DNA of 64,000 nt from Misgurnus anguillicaudatus. Taxonomy: Eukaryota; Chordata; Actinopteri; Cypriniformes; Cobitidae. Both the position numbers and the translations under genes were made by a program. Numbering within the stretch: position 1 is the stretch's first letter; the number at the start of each line of letters is the position of its first letter. The notes beneath the pieces are model-generated. The model saw nothing but the letters and a program-made list of their open reading frames with translations, was not told the DNA's origin and did not search any database. Positions 53,630-64,000 of the stretch are shown here, piece after piece. Location: positions 19,258,001-19,322,000 of the forward strand of contig NC_073355.2 in assembly GCF_027580225.2 (NCBI RefSeq). Reading direction: 5' to 3'.

Positions 53630-54204
53630 TAGGGTGGTCCTTATAATAGGTCAACATTTAAACTCTTACCCCCTAAATGTGTTAGGATATCAATAAAAAC
53701 ACACTGTGCAAAATTTTGAACCTCTACAATATCTAGAGGTTGCTCAAAGCCTTTGCATATTTCCGAAATCACATATTTTTGCAAAACTGAACCATTTAAA
53801 AACGCACAAAACACATAAAACTTGCTTCTTGGAGGGTAACTTTGTTCCAGTTATTTCAGTCTCTTCTGATCCGAGTAACCATATAGCGGACTTGCTTCGT
53901 GTTTCTTCAGCCATTGTCTCAGTGTATATTGTCTGTTGTGCTTCATTCACATTGAATCCTTCTGGCTTTGAAAGACATATCACAACTAAACAGGAGTTTT
54001 AATTGTATGGAGCATGATTAAATAAGTCTATTGCTGCCATAAGTATATATTATTAAACAATTATACATGCTAGCACAAAATATCACATAATACGCAAATG
54101 TCTTAAACTTCAAAGGTCTTGAGCAACCTCTAAATATTAATTAATATTGAAAAATGTTGATGAGAGCATGAACTTTTAAAAGTTGAAAAATAAGGACCAG
54201 CCTA
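53630..54204. mobile_element. Element with perfect 9-base target duplication
   Basis: TAGGGTGGTCCTTATAATAG and (reverse) TAGGCTGGTCCTTATTTTTC are inverted termini. TTACACCAA occurs immediately outside both (53621-53629, 54205-54213), a perfect 9-base duplication. Subterminal inverted repeats AGAGGTTGCTCAAAG and CTTGAGCAACCTCT lie further in. A 9-base duplication fits Mutator-like elements, or Merlin-like ones (8-9 bases). A 98-codon frame in the middle has no transposase motif. Confidence 0.9.
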
Positions 54205-54213
54205 TTACACCAA

Positions 54214-55043
54214 TCTACTTTTTATGTGTCATATACTTGAAACAGTTATGATCCATCTTGAAGAAACGTGACTAAGACTAGTCCACAGGAATGACAACCA
54301 TAACAACACTTTTGGCTTGCAGGAATTTGTTTGTGCTACTCTACTTGCTACTTAATCCTCTTCGTCTCGTTTGTGACGCATAAGGCGCTACTCTAGATAC
54401 TGAATTTGTTAATGCTTCTCTAAAAAAAAGCGTACAAAGTTTGTCTAGTTTTGCACCTGCTCCAGAACCCTGTCAGCGTGGTGGAGGACCATTATGAAGA
54501 ACACATCTGTGCCTGTTTATGACACTTGTTTTTGTTCTCGGTTTTTCTGACAAACAGAGATGCTCTTTCCTCCAACTCAGAAGATTAGTAGAAATATTGT
54601 TTTTTTTTTCACTATGAGCTCTACGGTGCTCATTAGAGTCTCCTCCAGCACTGAACTGACTGACCGTGTTGTTTCTCAATCACCTCAACAGTCTCTAGTG
54701 AAACCTCGCTCAACGTGGAGAAAGAACGGCCGCAAATATTCAAATGTGCAGTCTGTTCCCCTGGCATATGTATCTGAAGCCCTGCCACACTCAAATAGAT
54801 GAACATATGTCTCTTAGCTGAATCAAAACTAATTGAATTAAAAGATGTCTGCACAAACTGGGTGAATAACAGGCCGGTCTTGAATCAAGAAAAACACAAG
54901 GGGAGAATTTGTGCTTGGAGTTTCACAGTGAGATATGACATGATTAGGGTTCTCATGATTAAAATATCTCATCAAAGCCTACTGTCCTAATTAGTTATAA
55001 TATAGCCAAATGCATATATGTAAATGTAATATAAGGAAACATG
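54214..55043. other. Unique-looking non-coding DNA
   Basis: No gene or repeat was recognised. Short overlapping frames near 54560-54850 on both strands are without motifs. Confidence 0.45.
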
Positions 55044-56057
55044 TACACTGTCAGAATAAAAGTATCAAAACTGTACCTGAATGGTTCATTTTTGCACTTT
55101 TATTATGGGTTTACAACACATTAAAATGTACCTTTTGGGGTACTTCAATCAGTGCATTACGTAACAATATTACTTTTTTGAAGTATCAAGTAAAGTAATG
55201 CATTACTTTTTAACCTTAATTTTGTACACCTTAATTTTTGAGTTACTTTTTCAAAAAAGTAATGCAAGTTACTTTTTTAGTTTAATTAATTTTAAATTAA
55301 ATTAAACATGAAAGAGATCAAGCCTCAGCCAAGAAAAAGTTATGCAAAAGAAAATAAAAAGTAACGTAAGCATTACTTTCCATGAAAAGTAACTAAGTAA
55401 CGCAATTAGTTACTTTTTTTTGGGAGTAACTTAATATTGTAATGCATTACTTTTAAAAGTAACTTTCCCCAAAACTGACTACATCGCGCTGCGCTGTTCT
55501 AAAAAAAAATCGAACACATTATTTTCTATGAGTATACGCACACCGGCGCCGCTAGGTGGCGCCTGTCCGTGTCGCCCAGCTTTGACTCAGGAAGTTTCTC
55601 AAATCCCTGTCGCGCTACACAGCGCCACTCACATAGTTTAACATTAAATAACATCATATTTGTCCCAAATCATTAAAGATAAACATTGGCTGCTAACGTA
55701 TATTTTGCATTTTGAAGTTGACGCTATCTGACGAAGGTCTCGCTATTTAATGTGCACTTTACGATACCTTCGAGTAGTCTAGACGTGACACGGCGCAACG
55801 CTGAGCTGCGCGGCCGGTGTGCGACCCTCTTTTATTGTGTACCCTAAGTAACAATTTTGTAGGGGTACAAAACAGTTAACTGAACTTTTAAAGGTACACA
55901 ATAGATCCTTAAGATACAGCAATGTACCCAAAAAGGTACATCCTCGTATCATGTTTAGTATACCTGTAAAGGTACAAAACAAAACCTCAGGGTACCACCC
56001 AAGCACCTGAAAAGGAGCAGTTTTGTAAAAAAAATGTTAAGTGTACACAACAGTGTA
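55044..56057. mobile_element. TACACTGT element with nested insertions
   Basis: TACACTGTCAGAATAAAAG opens and ACACAACAGTGTA closes the region. The host body is recognisable by repeated GGTACA and GTACC phrases (TGTACCTTTTGGGGTAC, TAAAGGTACACAATAG, CCAAAAAGGTACATCC), typical of a dispersed fish repeat. A hAT element (55150-55477) and an unassigned segment up to about 55845 (GCGCTGCGCTG, GGCGCCGCTAGGTGGCGCC) interrupt it. Confidence 0.6.
55150..55477. mobile_element. hAT-like MITE, nested
   Basis: The interior is a series of GTAACTT, AAGTTAC, AATGCATTAC and AAAAAAGTAA phrases mirrored about the centre, characteristic of a common fish hAT-like repeat. It starts CAGTGCATTACG and ends CCCCAAAACTG. 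ACTTCAAT and ACTACATC outside match at 5 of 8 positions. Confidence 0.65.
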
Positions 56058-56095
56058 CTAAAAACTTAAGTTGTATTTATTTATTTATTTTTGAA

Positions 56096-56215
56096 GTTAT
56101 TTCTTGGGGCATTTTTGTCTTTAATTGACAGACAGTAAGAAGAGGACCGGAGAGTACAGGGTGGAGAGAGGGTAACAGGGCCAGCAAAGGACGCAGAGTG
56201 GGAACTGGCAAATTT
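56096..56215 (-). mobile_element. SINE body without tRNA head, minus strand
   Basis: GGGGCATTTTTGTCTTTAAT, TGACAGACAGTAAGAAG, GAGTACAGGGTGGAGAGAGG match the body of the SINE at 50130-50300. The tRNA-like head is missing, as in 5'-truncated retrotransposed copies. A T-rich run and ATTTATTTATTT tract lie on the tail side. Confidence 0.6.
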
Positions 56216-57481
56216 TTTTTTTTTTTAAGAACAACAGGTCTATGAAAATAACTAAATGCTGTATTATGCATGCCAAGCCAGTAGTTTATGATGTCACACA
56301 GTATCTCAACATGTAATATGCATGCGCATGACATCTCCAGTTTCACAAATTAACCCCTTGTGTAGTTTAAATGACAATGATTGGTATTGTTTTCAAAACC
56401 GTGCACTTTAAAACATTTTTTTTAAGTTTTGTTTTGTTTTGTTGAAAACCAAATACTTTCTAAATATAATCTGGCTAACCAGCTGGCTAAGTCGGCAGTA
56501 GCAAACCATTGCCTAAAATATTTTGGAATGCCAGAAGTACACATTTTTTTCCCTTACTTCATTGTTTTTTATCCTTTCTCCTACAGCTGTTTACCAGAAT
56601 ATTCTCTTCTAGAGATCAATTCATGACTTTGATACCCAACGGCAGGATGTGTGTTTAGATGTGATTATGTCATCCCAGGAACATTTGTGACACGTTGCAC
56701 CAGGCTTCCTGACCTTTGATCCCTACAGTGATTGGTACCTTCCCACAGCCACTTCCTGTGGGCTTCTCTGCTTTCTCTCACAGTGATGTCAGTGTGGCAA
56801 TACAGAAAGTGTTTGAAACCAGCATACGACAATCTGTTAGGACATAGCTGAAGTCAACAGTTTCCCCTGTTTTGGGGCGGGATGGTCTTATCATTGCTTT
56901 GCCTGTCCTTCGCCCGACATGAAACACCTTCCTGGGCATCCAGGCGAGCTCTCTGTGGTGTTTTTCCTCCTCAATCTTTTCCATGAGCTGCCAGGAGTGA
57001 AAGGCAGGGATGTGATGTAGTAATTAATGAGGCTGGAGAGAAGGGTCGCGCCGCCTGGCTTGGGTGTCGTGAGGGCACCCTACGGGGAGAACAGCGGTGA
57101 TACAGTATTCAATTAAGAGCTTTGGCGTGCTCTGACAGGATCCCAGCAGGGGCCTGACATAGCACTAACCAGACACTTACATGCCTTGGAATTAGACACG
57201 AAATAATAGGGAGCAAGGATTACCTGCTGATGAATGAATTGACCGATGGAATACGTATCTGACCTGAGGCTGATTGTAATTTCATCTCAGACTGCTATAA
57301 GAAAGTCTAATATATGTAATTTCTAGATAGCATTGGTGGCTTTGCAATCATTTATTTAAATTTGGATTCATTTAATGGTTTCTTTTCTTATCTCTCAAAG
57401 CGTGTTCTTTCATTGTGTTACGTCGCTAGACTTCTGACTAAAATCTGCTCCTCTTTCCAACTTCAATAGGACTGCATGATT
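56216..57481. other. Unique-looking non-coding DNA
   Basis: A complex, non-repetitive stretch at about 56680-57120 could be a conserved non-coding element. A 68-codon minus-strand frame at 56778-56984 has no recognisable domain. No gene assigned. Confidence 0.45.
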
Positions 57482-57714
57482 TAGGGTTGTGCAGATAGAC
57501 AATAGTATCGTGTATAGACGATCGTCAGACACATCGTCAATAGCGGGCTTTCATGACGATTGGTGATGGTTATTATTATTATCATCATAGTTTCACATTA
57601 ACATGTGCATTGCGTGGTTGTGGGCTTCACTTTGCGTGAGAGAGCTTGTAACGCGGACGGATTTACTTGACGTGAAGTGACCAATAAGCTTTGATTTTAT
57701 GTGAAGTTTAGGGG
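57482..57714 (-). mobile_element. hAT fragment related to 51157-52172
   Basis: TAGGGTTGTGCAGATAGACA, ATAGTATCGTGTATAGACGA, GGGCTTTCATGACGATTGG and a TTATTATTATCATCATAG stretch match the right end of the nested hAT at 51157-52172 in reverse. The homology then fades and no other terminus was found. Confidence 0.8.
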
Positions 57715-57725
57715 TGTATGTAAAG

Positions 57726-57830
57726 CAGTGTTCTTCATCCCTGGTCCTCGAAGACCCCCTTCAAGAAAGTTTTAGATGTCTCCTTATTTAAAACACCTGA
57801 ACCAACTCATCAGCCTCCTTCCAGAATGTC
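57726..57830 (+). mobile_element. hAT-like MITE fragment
   Basis: CAGTGTTCTTCATCCCTGGT, CCTCGAAGACCCCCTTC and AACACCTGAACCAACTCATC resemble a fish MITE with CAGTGTT ends. The right end is not clear. Confidence 0.5.
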
Positions 57831-58209
57831 ACCATGATGCAGGGTTCACAACAGACACAGTAGAGGCGGCATCCGTGGGTGATTTACATGTTAAATCAAT
57901 ACAAAGATGCGTTCAAGCATCCTGCGGCACGGTAGGCGCATTCTGCGCGAATTGAGCGTTGCCATGGGAAATGCACAAGTTGAAAAATTTGAATTTCTGC
58001 GAATTTACGTGCTGCGTTAACCAATCAGGACCTTGCTGTAGTAGTGACGTGATTACAGGAAGCCAGCGGAGTCTTAGCGGAGTCTGAGAAGCCCCTTCCA
58101 TGACGCAAATTTCCGTGTGAATGCCTCGAATGACTATAATTTCACGCATGGCTTTCATGCGCGAATGGAGCGAGTGAACTCAAATGTTCAAGCGTCCAAC
58201 CACGCGCGT
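57831..58209. other. GC-richer, repeat-like sequence, unassigned
   Basis: Contains CGCATTCTGCGCGAATTGAG and TTCATGCGCGAATGGAGCGA, an inverted pair of related phrases, suggesting the two ends of an undescribed MITE. No boundaries could be set and no gene was seen. Confidence 0.35.
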
Positions 58210-58631
58210 TTAATTCTTTCTCCGCCATTGAAGAGTTAACTCCTCAATTAAGAGAAACACTTTTCTGCCAAAGACGAGTATTTACGTCAATCCATATTTC
58301 CGCTACTATGCAGTAGGTGGCGCTCTTACTAACCTTATTAAACACTATAGCACATTCTCTGTGTATGTTTTGATCATTGTTCTGAATCTGATCTTTAACA
58401 AATGTAATTTACAAAAATTGAATTATCTCAGCTTTACCTACCCATATTTGAGAGGTGATAAAAGGGAACTAATGAAGAAAGGATGAATATTATGTTTTAT
58501 TTGTTGTTTTAAATCAGATGGTCTGTTTTTCATTTGACATATTGTAAGTTTATATATTTAAAAAAATCTGGAAAGCATTTAACTTTTGTAAAAATCATAA
58601 AAAATGGTGGCGCTGGTGGGGAATGAGTTAA
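58210..58631 (+). mobile_element. TTAA MITE family D, copy 2
   Basis: TTAATTCTTTCTCCGCCATT and (reverse) TTAACTCATTCCCCACCAGC bracket 422 bases with TTAA on both sides. Interior matches 52818-53242 and retains ATTCTCTGTGTATGTTTTGA, shared with the split copy at 26850. Confidence 0.92.
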
Positions 58632-58654
58632 AAGTGACGTGATTGCTATGTATG

Positions 58655-58747
58655 GTAGCCCATATTCAAAATACAACCAGCTGTGAGACTTGAACCGGCA
58701 ACCTTTAGGTTACAAGCTTGACTCTCTAACCATAAGCCCACAACCAC
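58655..58747 (-). mobile_element. tRNA-derived SINE head, minus strand
   Basis: In reverse: GTGGTTGTGGGCTTATGGTT, AGAGAGTCAAGC and GGTTGCCGGTTCAAGTCTCA form A- and B-box-like segments similar to the head of 14380-14512. No SINE body follows before the MITE at 58781. Confidence 0.6.
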
Positions 58748-58780
58748 CCCAATGTAGTGTCTATAATCTTAGTTTCTGTG

Positions 58781-59018
58781 TTAAAGGTGGGGGGCTATTT
58801 TTGAAAAACGTTGGAAAAGGGAGTCTGGACGACTACCAAAACACACTCCAATCAGCAGTAAGGGGCGTGTCTACTAACCAACATCGTTGCCTGGGTTGCG
58901 TATGTGTGGGGCGGGTCTATCAAAAGAAGGTGCAGATTCTATTGGGGTAGGGGAGTGTTTGTTTAGGTGATTTCAAATATCAACATCAGCTTCCAGAGAT
59001 CATGCACCCCGCCTTTAA
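58781..59018 (-). mobile_element. TTAA MITE family A, copy 3
   Basis: TTAAAGGTGGGGGGCTATTT and ATCATGCACCCCGCCTTTAA are the ends, with TTAA at each. The interior is the reverse of 37499-37743 (CCAATCAGCAGTAAGGGGCG, GTATGTGTGGGGCGGGTCTA). No coding capacity; the 86-codon frame across it is chance. Confidence 0.94.
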
Positions 59019-60406
59019 GGTAAAAATGATTTCACTTACCTTAAAAATGTATCAAAAGCAGCAAGGTTAAATTAACCTAGAAAATGTCCATACTGTATTT
59101 GACCAAACCATGGTTTGAAACAACCCAGCAACCTAAAGCAAGAATGTATTTGTGGATACTTCACAAATATAAACAAACATGGATATAAACAAAACTTGTT
59201 TACAGATAAACTGATAAATCCCGACTGCTGAATGTTACATAAAGCCAGCCTGTTAGATTGAACTGGATGATTTCTTCCCATCTCTTTACATTTTGGTGTG
59301 CGGTATGAACCAGACAATGAATGGACTGTGGGTGGTTTGTAGGTGTGCAAGCTGAGTTTTTTTAAACCTGTGATTATTTGCAGCCTGTATCTCTGTGGAT
59401 TCTGCTACATGTAAATACAATTATTAATGTACAAGTCTGTTGTGGTTTACAAGCAAACACTGTCCATCTGCTTAGCATTTCATCATGACACGACTTGAAG
59501 GACACAATGCTCATGTGCTGCTGTAAAGCCATTGTTATGATCACCTCTAAGGAAATCTGCACATCACAACCAACGCTATCCATCCCTAGACGAAAATTTT
59601 TTCAGGGCCGATCACACTTGATGAGTTCAGAGACCTTCTATTGTTTATTCATCTGCTCATCTCACAGTCCTAATGGCCACGTGTCCAAGGCTTGTACTAA
59701 CTCCTCTAAGACGCTTGTCCCACAGTGACTCTGTTTCAGGTAAACAGGTCTGGATAAAGCCAAAGCGCAGCTGCGTGTCTCTCCCTAAATATCAACCACA
59801 GGGAGGTGACAGCTCGGATCATCCGTCACGCAGGTGGTTTCCTAGGTCCACCTGACAAGAAGGAGCACTTGTTTTCAGCAGGAGATTAAAATATCTCTCT
59901 GATCATATTCAAACAGACACCTTTGGTGAGATGAGTCAGGAGTTATGACCCCTTCGAAGGTTTTTGAAGTGTCCCGACAATGGAGTCTGGGGCAGGATGA
60001 CAGGGCTGGTTATGAAGATAGGAAGGAGCACGTCTCTGTTTGGCCACTAAACACTATTGAATTCTCCTTGGTCTGTGGCACAAAATTGGTCTGAGAAAGG
60101 TTTTTTAAAATTAGATACTTAACCTTTAGAAAGTGTTGACTGTCAAACTCATAAAGTGAAACTGAGTATTGTATGAACTGATGCACTTTTTGTTCATATT
60201 CTTTGTTATATTGGGAACTTCTTTTAACAAAATGATGAACACTGTGCATCGGGGATAAAACAAGGCATACACTTTGAAAAATGCTGGGTTATTGGGCTTT
60301 TCTGCTTCTCTGCAAATATTGTTTATGGTATTTTTCATCAGTTTGATGAATTAAATAAGATATCATACAGCAATAATTAAGCAAATTTCTAGATGATCAA
60401 AGATGG
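59019..60406. other. Unique-looking non-coding DNA
   Basis: No gene or repeat was recognised. The block at about 59660-59960 is complex and non-repetitive. Confidence 0.45.
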
Positions 60407-60617
60407 TTAAAGGGCACCTATTATGGCCATTTTACAAGATGTAATTTAAGTCTCAGGTGTGCCCAAAATGTGTTTCAGCTCAAAATACTTCACTGATCAT
60501 GTGTTACAACATGTCCAAAATGTGCCTATTTGGGTGGGAGCAAAAATGTGCTGTTTTTGTATCTGTACCTTTAAATGCAAATAAGCTACTTCTTACTCAC
60601 TTACCAAATGAAACAGA

Positions 60618-60976
60618 AGGCGTTTCTCAATGTCAAGAAAGAATCCTCAGCAGCCAGAATTTCGAGGATGCTACGTCATCGACATCCGTCGAAGGACTGT
60701 TCCAATGTCGAGGATCCTCAGAATTTTAACCAAGGACTGAGTCCTTCGTTCGAGAAATATCCCATATACAAGAAATTATGCATATGTGTAGCCTTCGAGC
60801 TCTAAAATCACCCACAATCCTATGCACGTAGCGCCGAAAGCACACCTTTTCACTGACATAATAACGCAATGACATGCACTTGCTAGCCTGTTCCATTTAC
60901 GTGTTTTCAGAGTGCTAAAGATGAGCCTCGCCTAGCCTCTGAAAGAAGTGAGTATCCTTGACATTGAGAAACACCT
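60618..60976. mobile_element. MITE with CGTTTCTCAATGTCAAG ends, nested
   Basis: AGGCGTTTCTCAATGTCAAG and (reverse) AGGTGTTTCTCAATGTCAAG are inverted over 20 bases. Internal phrases (TCGAGGATCCTCAG, CTTCGTTCGAGAAAT) are typical of a fish MITE. No clear target duplication and no coding capacity. Confidence 0.82.
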
Positions 60977-61268
60977 AGTAAGTGCTTTCAGTTAAAAAAA
61001 GTCTGATTCAGTCTGATTTCTGTGAATAGCGTTTGAGATGATAGTATCCCATTATTGAGATATTGCGGACAGCATACAACTTGCTGAGGGCAGAAACTAT
61101 GGTAATGCAGGACTGTCACTCAGTGGCCATGGGCGGGGCCTAATTACTGTGACATCACATTAACAAGAGAATCAAAACAGCATGTCTAATGAGACTGCTT
61201 TTGTTTAATAGGGATTACAAAAGGAGTGGTTGGATGTTTTTCATTGTAGGGTGGTTGTGTTCACATAT

Positions 61269-63002
61269 TAGGGGTGGCACAGCTCACAAAGCCCGCGGTT
61301 CGGTTCGTATCATGGTTTTAGGGTCGCTGTTTTCGGTTCTGTACGATTGTTGTTGTTGTTTTTTTATCGTTAACACTCCAGAAATTTACTTCAGCATACA
61401 GTATGATATATAGTAGTGATGCAACAATACACTTAGTTCACGGTTCAATACAATTTTCGGTTCTTGACCATGGCTTTCGGTTCGGTTTCGGTTCTGATAC
61501 CTTGACCTATTAAAGTGTTTTTTTTTTTTATTATTCTATGCTTAGGTAACACGAACAGTGAGATGTTAAGAAGCAAAAATACTGGTTTTAATTGCAGTTC
61601 TCTTTATTTTATGTAAATGCAAAATCATCTTACACATTTTTTGTGTATTGATACAATAATATAAGATATAATTAAATAAAGACATATAAAAATGATATCC
61701 TATTCAAACTGGGGAATATGTGAATTCATTACATTACATTACATAAATTGGCCATTTTATATACCTGTACTTAGTAAATTAAACTTTACATTGTAAATGA
61801 AGGCTATACCTTACTGCACTGTTAAATCCAACATAATACTGTTTGTGTAGAAACCAAAAATGCGTTTCTCAATCAAGATTACTGGTGGGATTTATTTTAG
61901 CATCATAAGCAATCTCTTCTTGAGTTGAACTTTTTCAACTTGCGCGGAAGACGTGTTTGAGGCAAATAACGTGCGTTTGCATCAATAACAAGCCCAATTT
62001 GCGTCATTCGCATTGCCCCACGCGAATTTGCATCTTTACATTGATGTTGCATGTAATCTACACGCGCAAATAATTATTCCACACCTCAGATTTAAAAGAC
62101 AGTCGTGCTGCTGCTTTTTGTTGTCGTATTTCTTTTGGGTGTGTGCGCACGCGAATGAAATCTGACACCAGCATTGCAAGCAGAGTTTAAACAAGATCAT
62201 TCAAAATATTTTTTATTATCATGAAAATGCCTGAAACAATTTGAAGAACAGTGATATAAATATTCCTGTAGACATTTCCTGGAATGAATACTACTTCTGT
62301 GGCACAAAGGGTGTTTCTCCACGAGAGCGCCCCCTGGTTTTTGGATGTGCCGGGATTTCACCGTAATTCATTAAAATTCATTCATTTAGAAAACGCGCAT
62401 TTGCACGGTTAATCGTTGCACCCCTACTTTAAGCACATTATTGGGACCATCTCTGAGGAAAGCTAGGTGAGATTTTGATACAGCAAGAGACAAAACACTG
62501 ATGACATGCTTTTCATTTACTTGGCAAAAAATGAGAAAGTATATTGCTATCTCTACAGGAATTTATGTGCCTTTTAGCACAAAAAAATTAAACTTAAAAA
62601 TTAACTTGCACTGCCAACTTCTGTGTAGTTTTAAACCTTGTTTATACAACTACGAGGGTGTGCGCGGCAAAAATTACGCTAACGCAGGTGGTAGCACGCG
62701 TTGAGTGCACAAGACCCCATTTCGCTTGGCGGTGTGCACAGCAAATTTTGTAACTTTGCGCACGGCTCCGCAACCCAACAAAGACGAGTTCCAGGCTAAT
62801 CTAGCAGAGCATGACGTCTCATCACGCCGGCACCCAGTCTGTGCGTTGAGTATAAAAACCTCCCCAAACAAAGCCACAAGCCATACAGGCATGAGGCTAC
62901 ATTGCGCAGGCGTCGAACCGTGCGACACACACACACACGCTCCGATCCCAGACAAGCAAACCGAACAGTTCGGATGTTTTTTCATGTACCGTGCCACCCC
63001 TA
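61269..63002. mobile_element. hAT-like element, nested, itself interrupted
   Basis: TAGGGGTGGCACAGCTCACA and (reverse) TAGGGGTGGCACGGTACATG are inverted ends. Near each end are CGGTTCGGTTCG and CCGAACAGTTCGG. TCACATAT and GCGTATAG outside match at only 4 of 8, so the duplication is uncertain. The right interior at about 62640-62940 is GC-rich with a short CACACACA run. A 122-codon minus-strand frame there has no motif. Confidence 0.7.
61414..62426. mobile_element. Second hAT-like terminus pair inside the element
   Basis: TAGTGATGCAACAATACACT and (reverse) TAGGGGTGCAACGATTAACC are hAT-like ends about 1 kb apart, with TTCGGTTCTTGACCATGG near the left. The right interior (TTTCCTGGAATGAATACTAC, TTCTGTGGCACAAAGG) matches 33695-33855 in reverse. 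No matching 8-base duplication is seen, so the two ends may belong to different insertions. Confidence 0.5.
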
Positions 63003-63058
63003 GCGTATAGGTCCAAACACCTTGTAAAAGTGGATTTTGCATAATAGGTGCCCTTTAA

Positions 63059-64000
63059 GACGTGTATTAAAGAAAGTTTTATTTGCCATTTCCGTAGGGC
63101 TTAGTCTTTCATAAATAGTTAATGGCCACGTACTACTCATTTGAAATATGCTAATTTGATAACTAAATCAGTGCCATGGAAACAGTTTTGGCATTCTACT
63201 GAGAAATTAATTAATAAAATTGAAAACTCAAAATAAAAGGAGAAACAGTATCCCACGGTGCAGCAAAAATCTGCGTGCAAGTACAGACTGTTAAATCTAA
63301 AGGAAGTGCAATCTTAAAGCTTCACAAAAGGGCATAAAGGGATGGCATACGTTTGAAGTATGGAGCGGCATTAATAAAGAATACTTTAATTAGTATCGGA
63401 GTGACCTTTTGTGCATCCATTCGGAAAAACACTCGGGCAAGGACATGAATTCAGGAGACGACAGCCGACTGTTTAGTCAGTATGAGTAGAAGCTCATGAC
63501 CATACTGAACCCACCGCTAAAGTCATTTTCATCATTATTTCTACCATTATATTATATCGGTCCTAACAGAGTGTAAAGAATGTGAGTGACAGCTGAAGAT
63601 GATATCCGTCGACTTTCAATAGCCGCCGCACAATATGAGAGCACCTTGTCTGAATGTGACAGCAACAAAGGCAGAGATGATAGGAGTTATTACTGTACAT
63701 TTACGTGAACTGAGCATGTCTGATTGGACTGAAAGATGTCTAAATATCTGGCTGGCATGGCAACAGCGTAAGATAATTATAGAGCACTTTCGTCATTTCT
63801 CACCTGTGTCATAGAATAAAATACGCCGTCAGGGTCCGCATGCCGAATCAATCAAATAATCAGTTTTTAACTGTAATCCAGAGCATCTATTACTCGTCTA
63901 AGGATGATTATTGCAAAGCGTATCTTTGATCAGCGCAAATTGCTTTTGCAACATATTCATAACAGCTTATTTGAACTGTCGGCTGAGGAAAAGCCCTACG
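63059..64000. other. Unique-looking non-coding DNA to window end
   Basis: No gene or repeat was recognised. The complexity of the block at about 63420-63800 is compatible with a conserved non-coding element, which cannot be tested here. Confidence 0.45.

Larger units (their letters stand above)
60407..63058 (+). mobile_element. TTAA element hosting at least three insertions
   Basis: TTAAAGGGCACCTATTATGG and (reverse) TTAAAGGGCACCTATTATGC are near-identical termini, with TTAA at 60407-60410 and 63055-63058. Host sequence is visible as AAGATGTAATTTAAGTCTCA, ACCTTTAAATGCAAATAAGC, GGCGGGGCCTAATTACTGTG and CCAAACACCTTGTAAAAGTG. Insertions occupy 60618-60976 and 61269-63002, the latter containing another pair of hAT-like ends. 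Without these the host would be about 0.56 kb. Confidence 0.85.

Noticed and set aside
56778..56984. 68-codon minus-strand frame rich in K, E and R
   Set aside because: Looks protein-like but lacks splice borders and any recognised domain; left as unique sequence.
58690..58950. 86-codon coding frame
   Set aside because: It spans a SINE head and a TTAA MITE, and similar peptide fragments elsewhere are just MITE copies read in frame.
62674..63042. 122-codon minus-strand frame
   Set aside because: It runs across the right end of a hAT-like element and out of it, and shows no transposase motif.

Overview
This window looks like a gene-poor stretch of a ray-finned fish nuclear genome, most likely a cypriniform (carp, zebrafish or loach relative). 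It is AT-rich, has no long open reading frame, and is packed with short DNA transposons. It also carries a SINE resembling the DANA/V-SINE group, other tRNA-derived SINEs, long dinucleotide and tetranucleotide microsatellites, and one solo LTR. The species call is inference from the repeat classes. No bacterial, organellar or viral gene content was seen.

The only plausible host coding sequence is a 105-base, phase 1-1 exon-like segment at 219-323, bounded by AG and GT. If it is real, most of the window is intron or intergenic DNA downstream of it. A second exon-like segment (26229-26341) and a recursive-splice-like motif (37872-37878) are weaker.

Protein-coding relics all belong to transposons. 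They are a Tc1/mariner transposase C-terminus with a 36-residue D-to-E spacing (16744-17199), two decayed hAT dimerisation domains (47180-47415 minus, 50752-50889 plus), and a first exon that resembles the start of a RecQ-type helicase inside a 522-base element (3056-3146).

Layout. 1-1.6 kb: exon candidate and unique DNA. 1.6-4.2 kb: two TTAA-flanked elements, one carrying one insertion and the other two. 6.8-8.8 kb: MITEs, ending in a hAT MITE with a perfect 8-base target duplication. 11.6-13.1 kb: a TTAA MITE, a 40-copy GATA array, and a MITE truncated at the array. 15.6-17.2 kb: TTAA element end, hAT and Tc1 relic in tandem. 19.3-25.2 kb: mariner-like element with nested MITE, fold-backs, TTAA MITEs and SINE tails. 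26.8-31.3 kb: a three-level nest and a large TTAA element with an inserted MITE. 34-40 kb: several TTAA MITE families in repeated order. 43.2-48.3 kb: a MITE split by a solo LTR and by a minisatellite-bearing insert, then a five-component nest. 50.1-54.2 kb: SINE, hAT inside hAT, DANA-like SINE, TTAA MITE and an element with a perfect 9-base duplication. 55-63 kb: further nests. Between these lie unique-looking stretches with no gene that I can see.

The elements do not form a pathway. What links them is insertion history: many are split by younger ones, so a relative chronology can be read directly. At least ten distinct families share TTAA target sites. I found no evidence for a new cellular system. 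The most interesting objects are the helicase-exon element, the nested chronologies, the DD36E-type relic and the unidentified exon.
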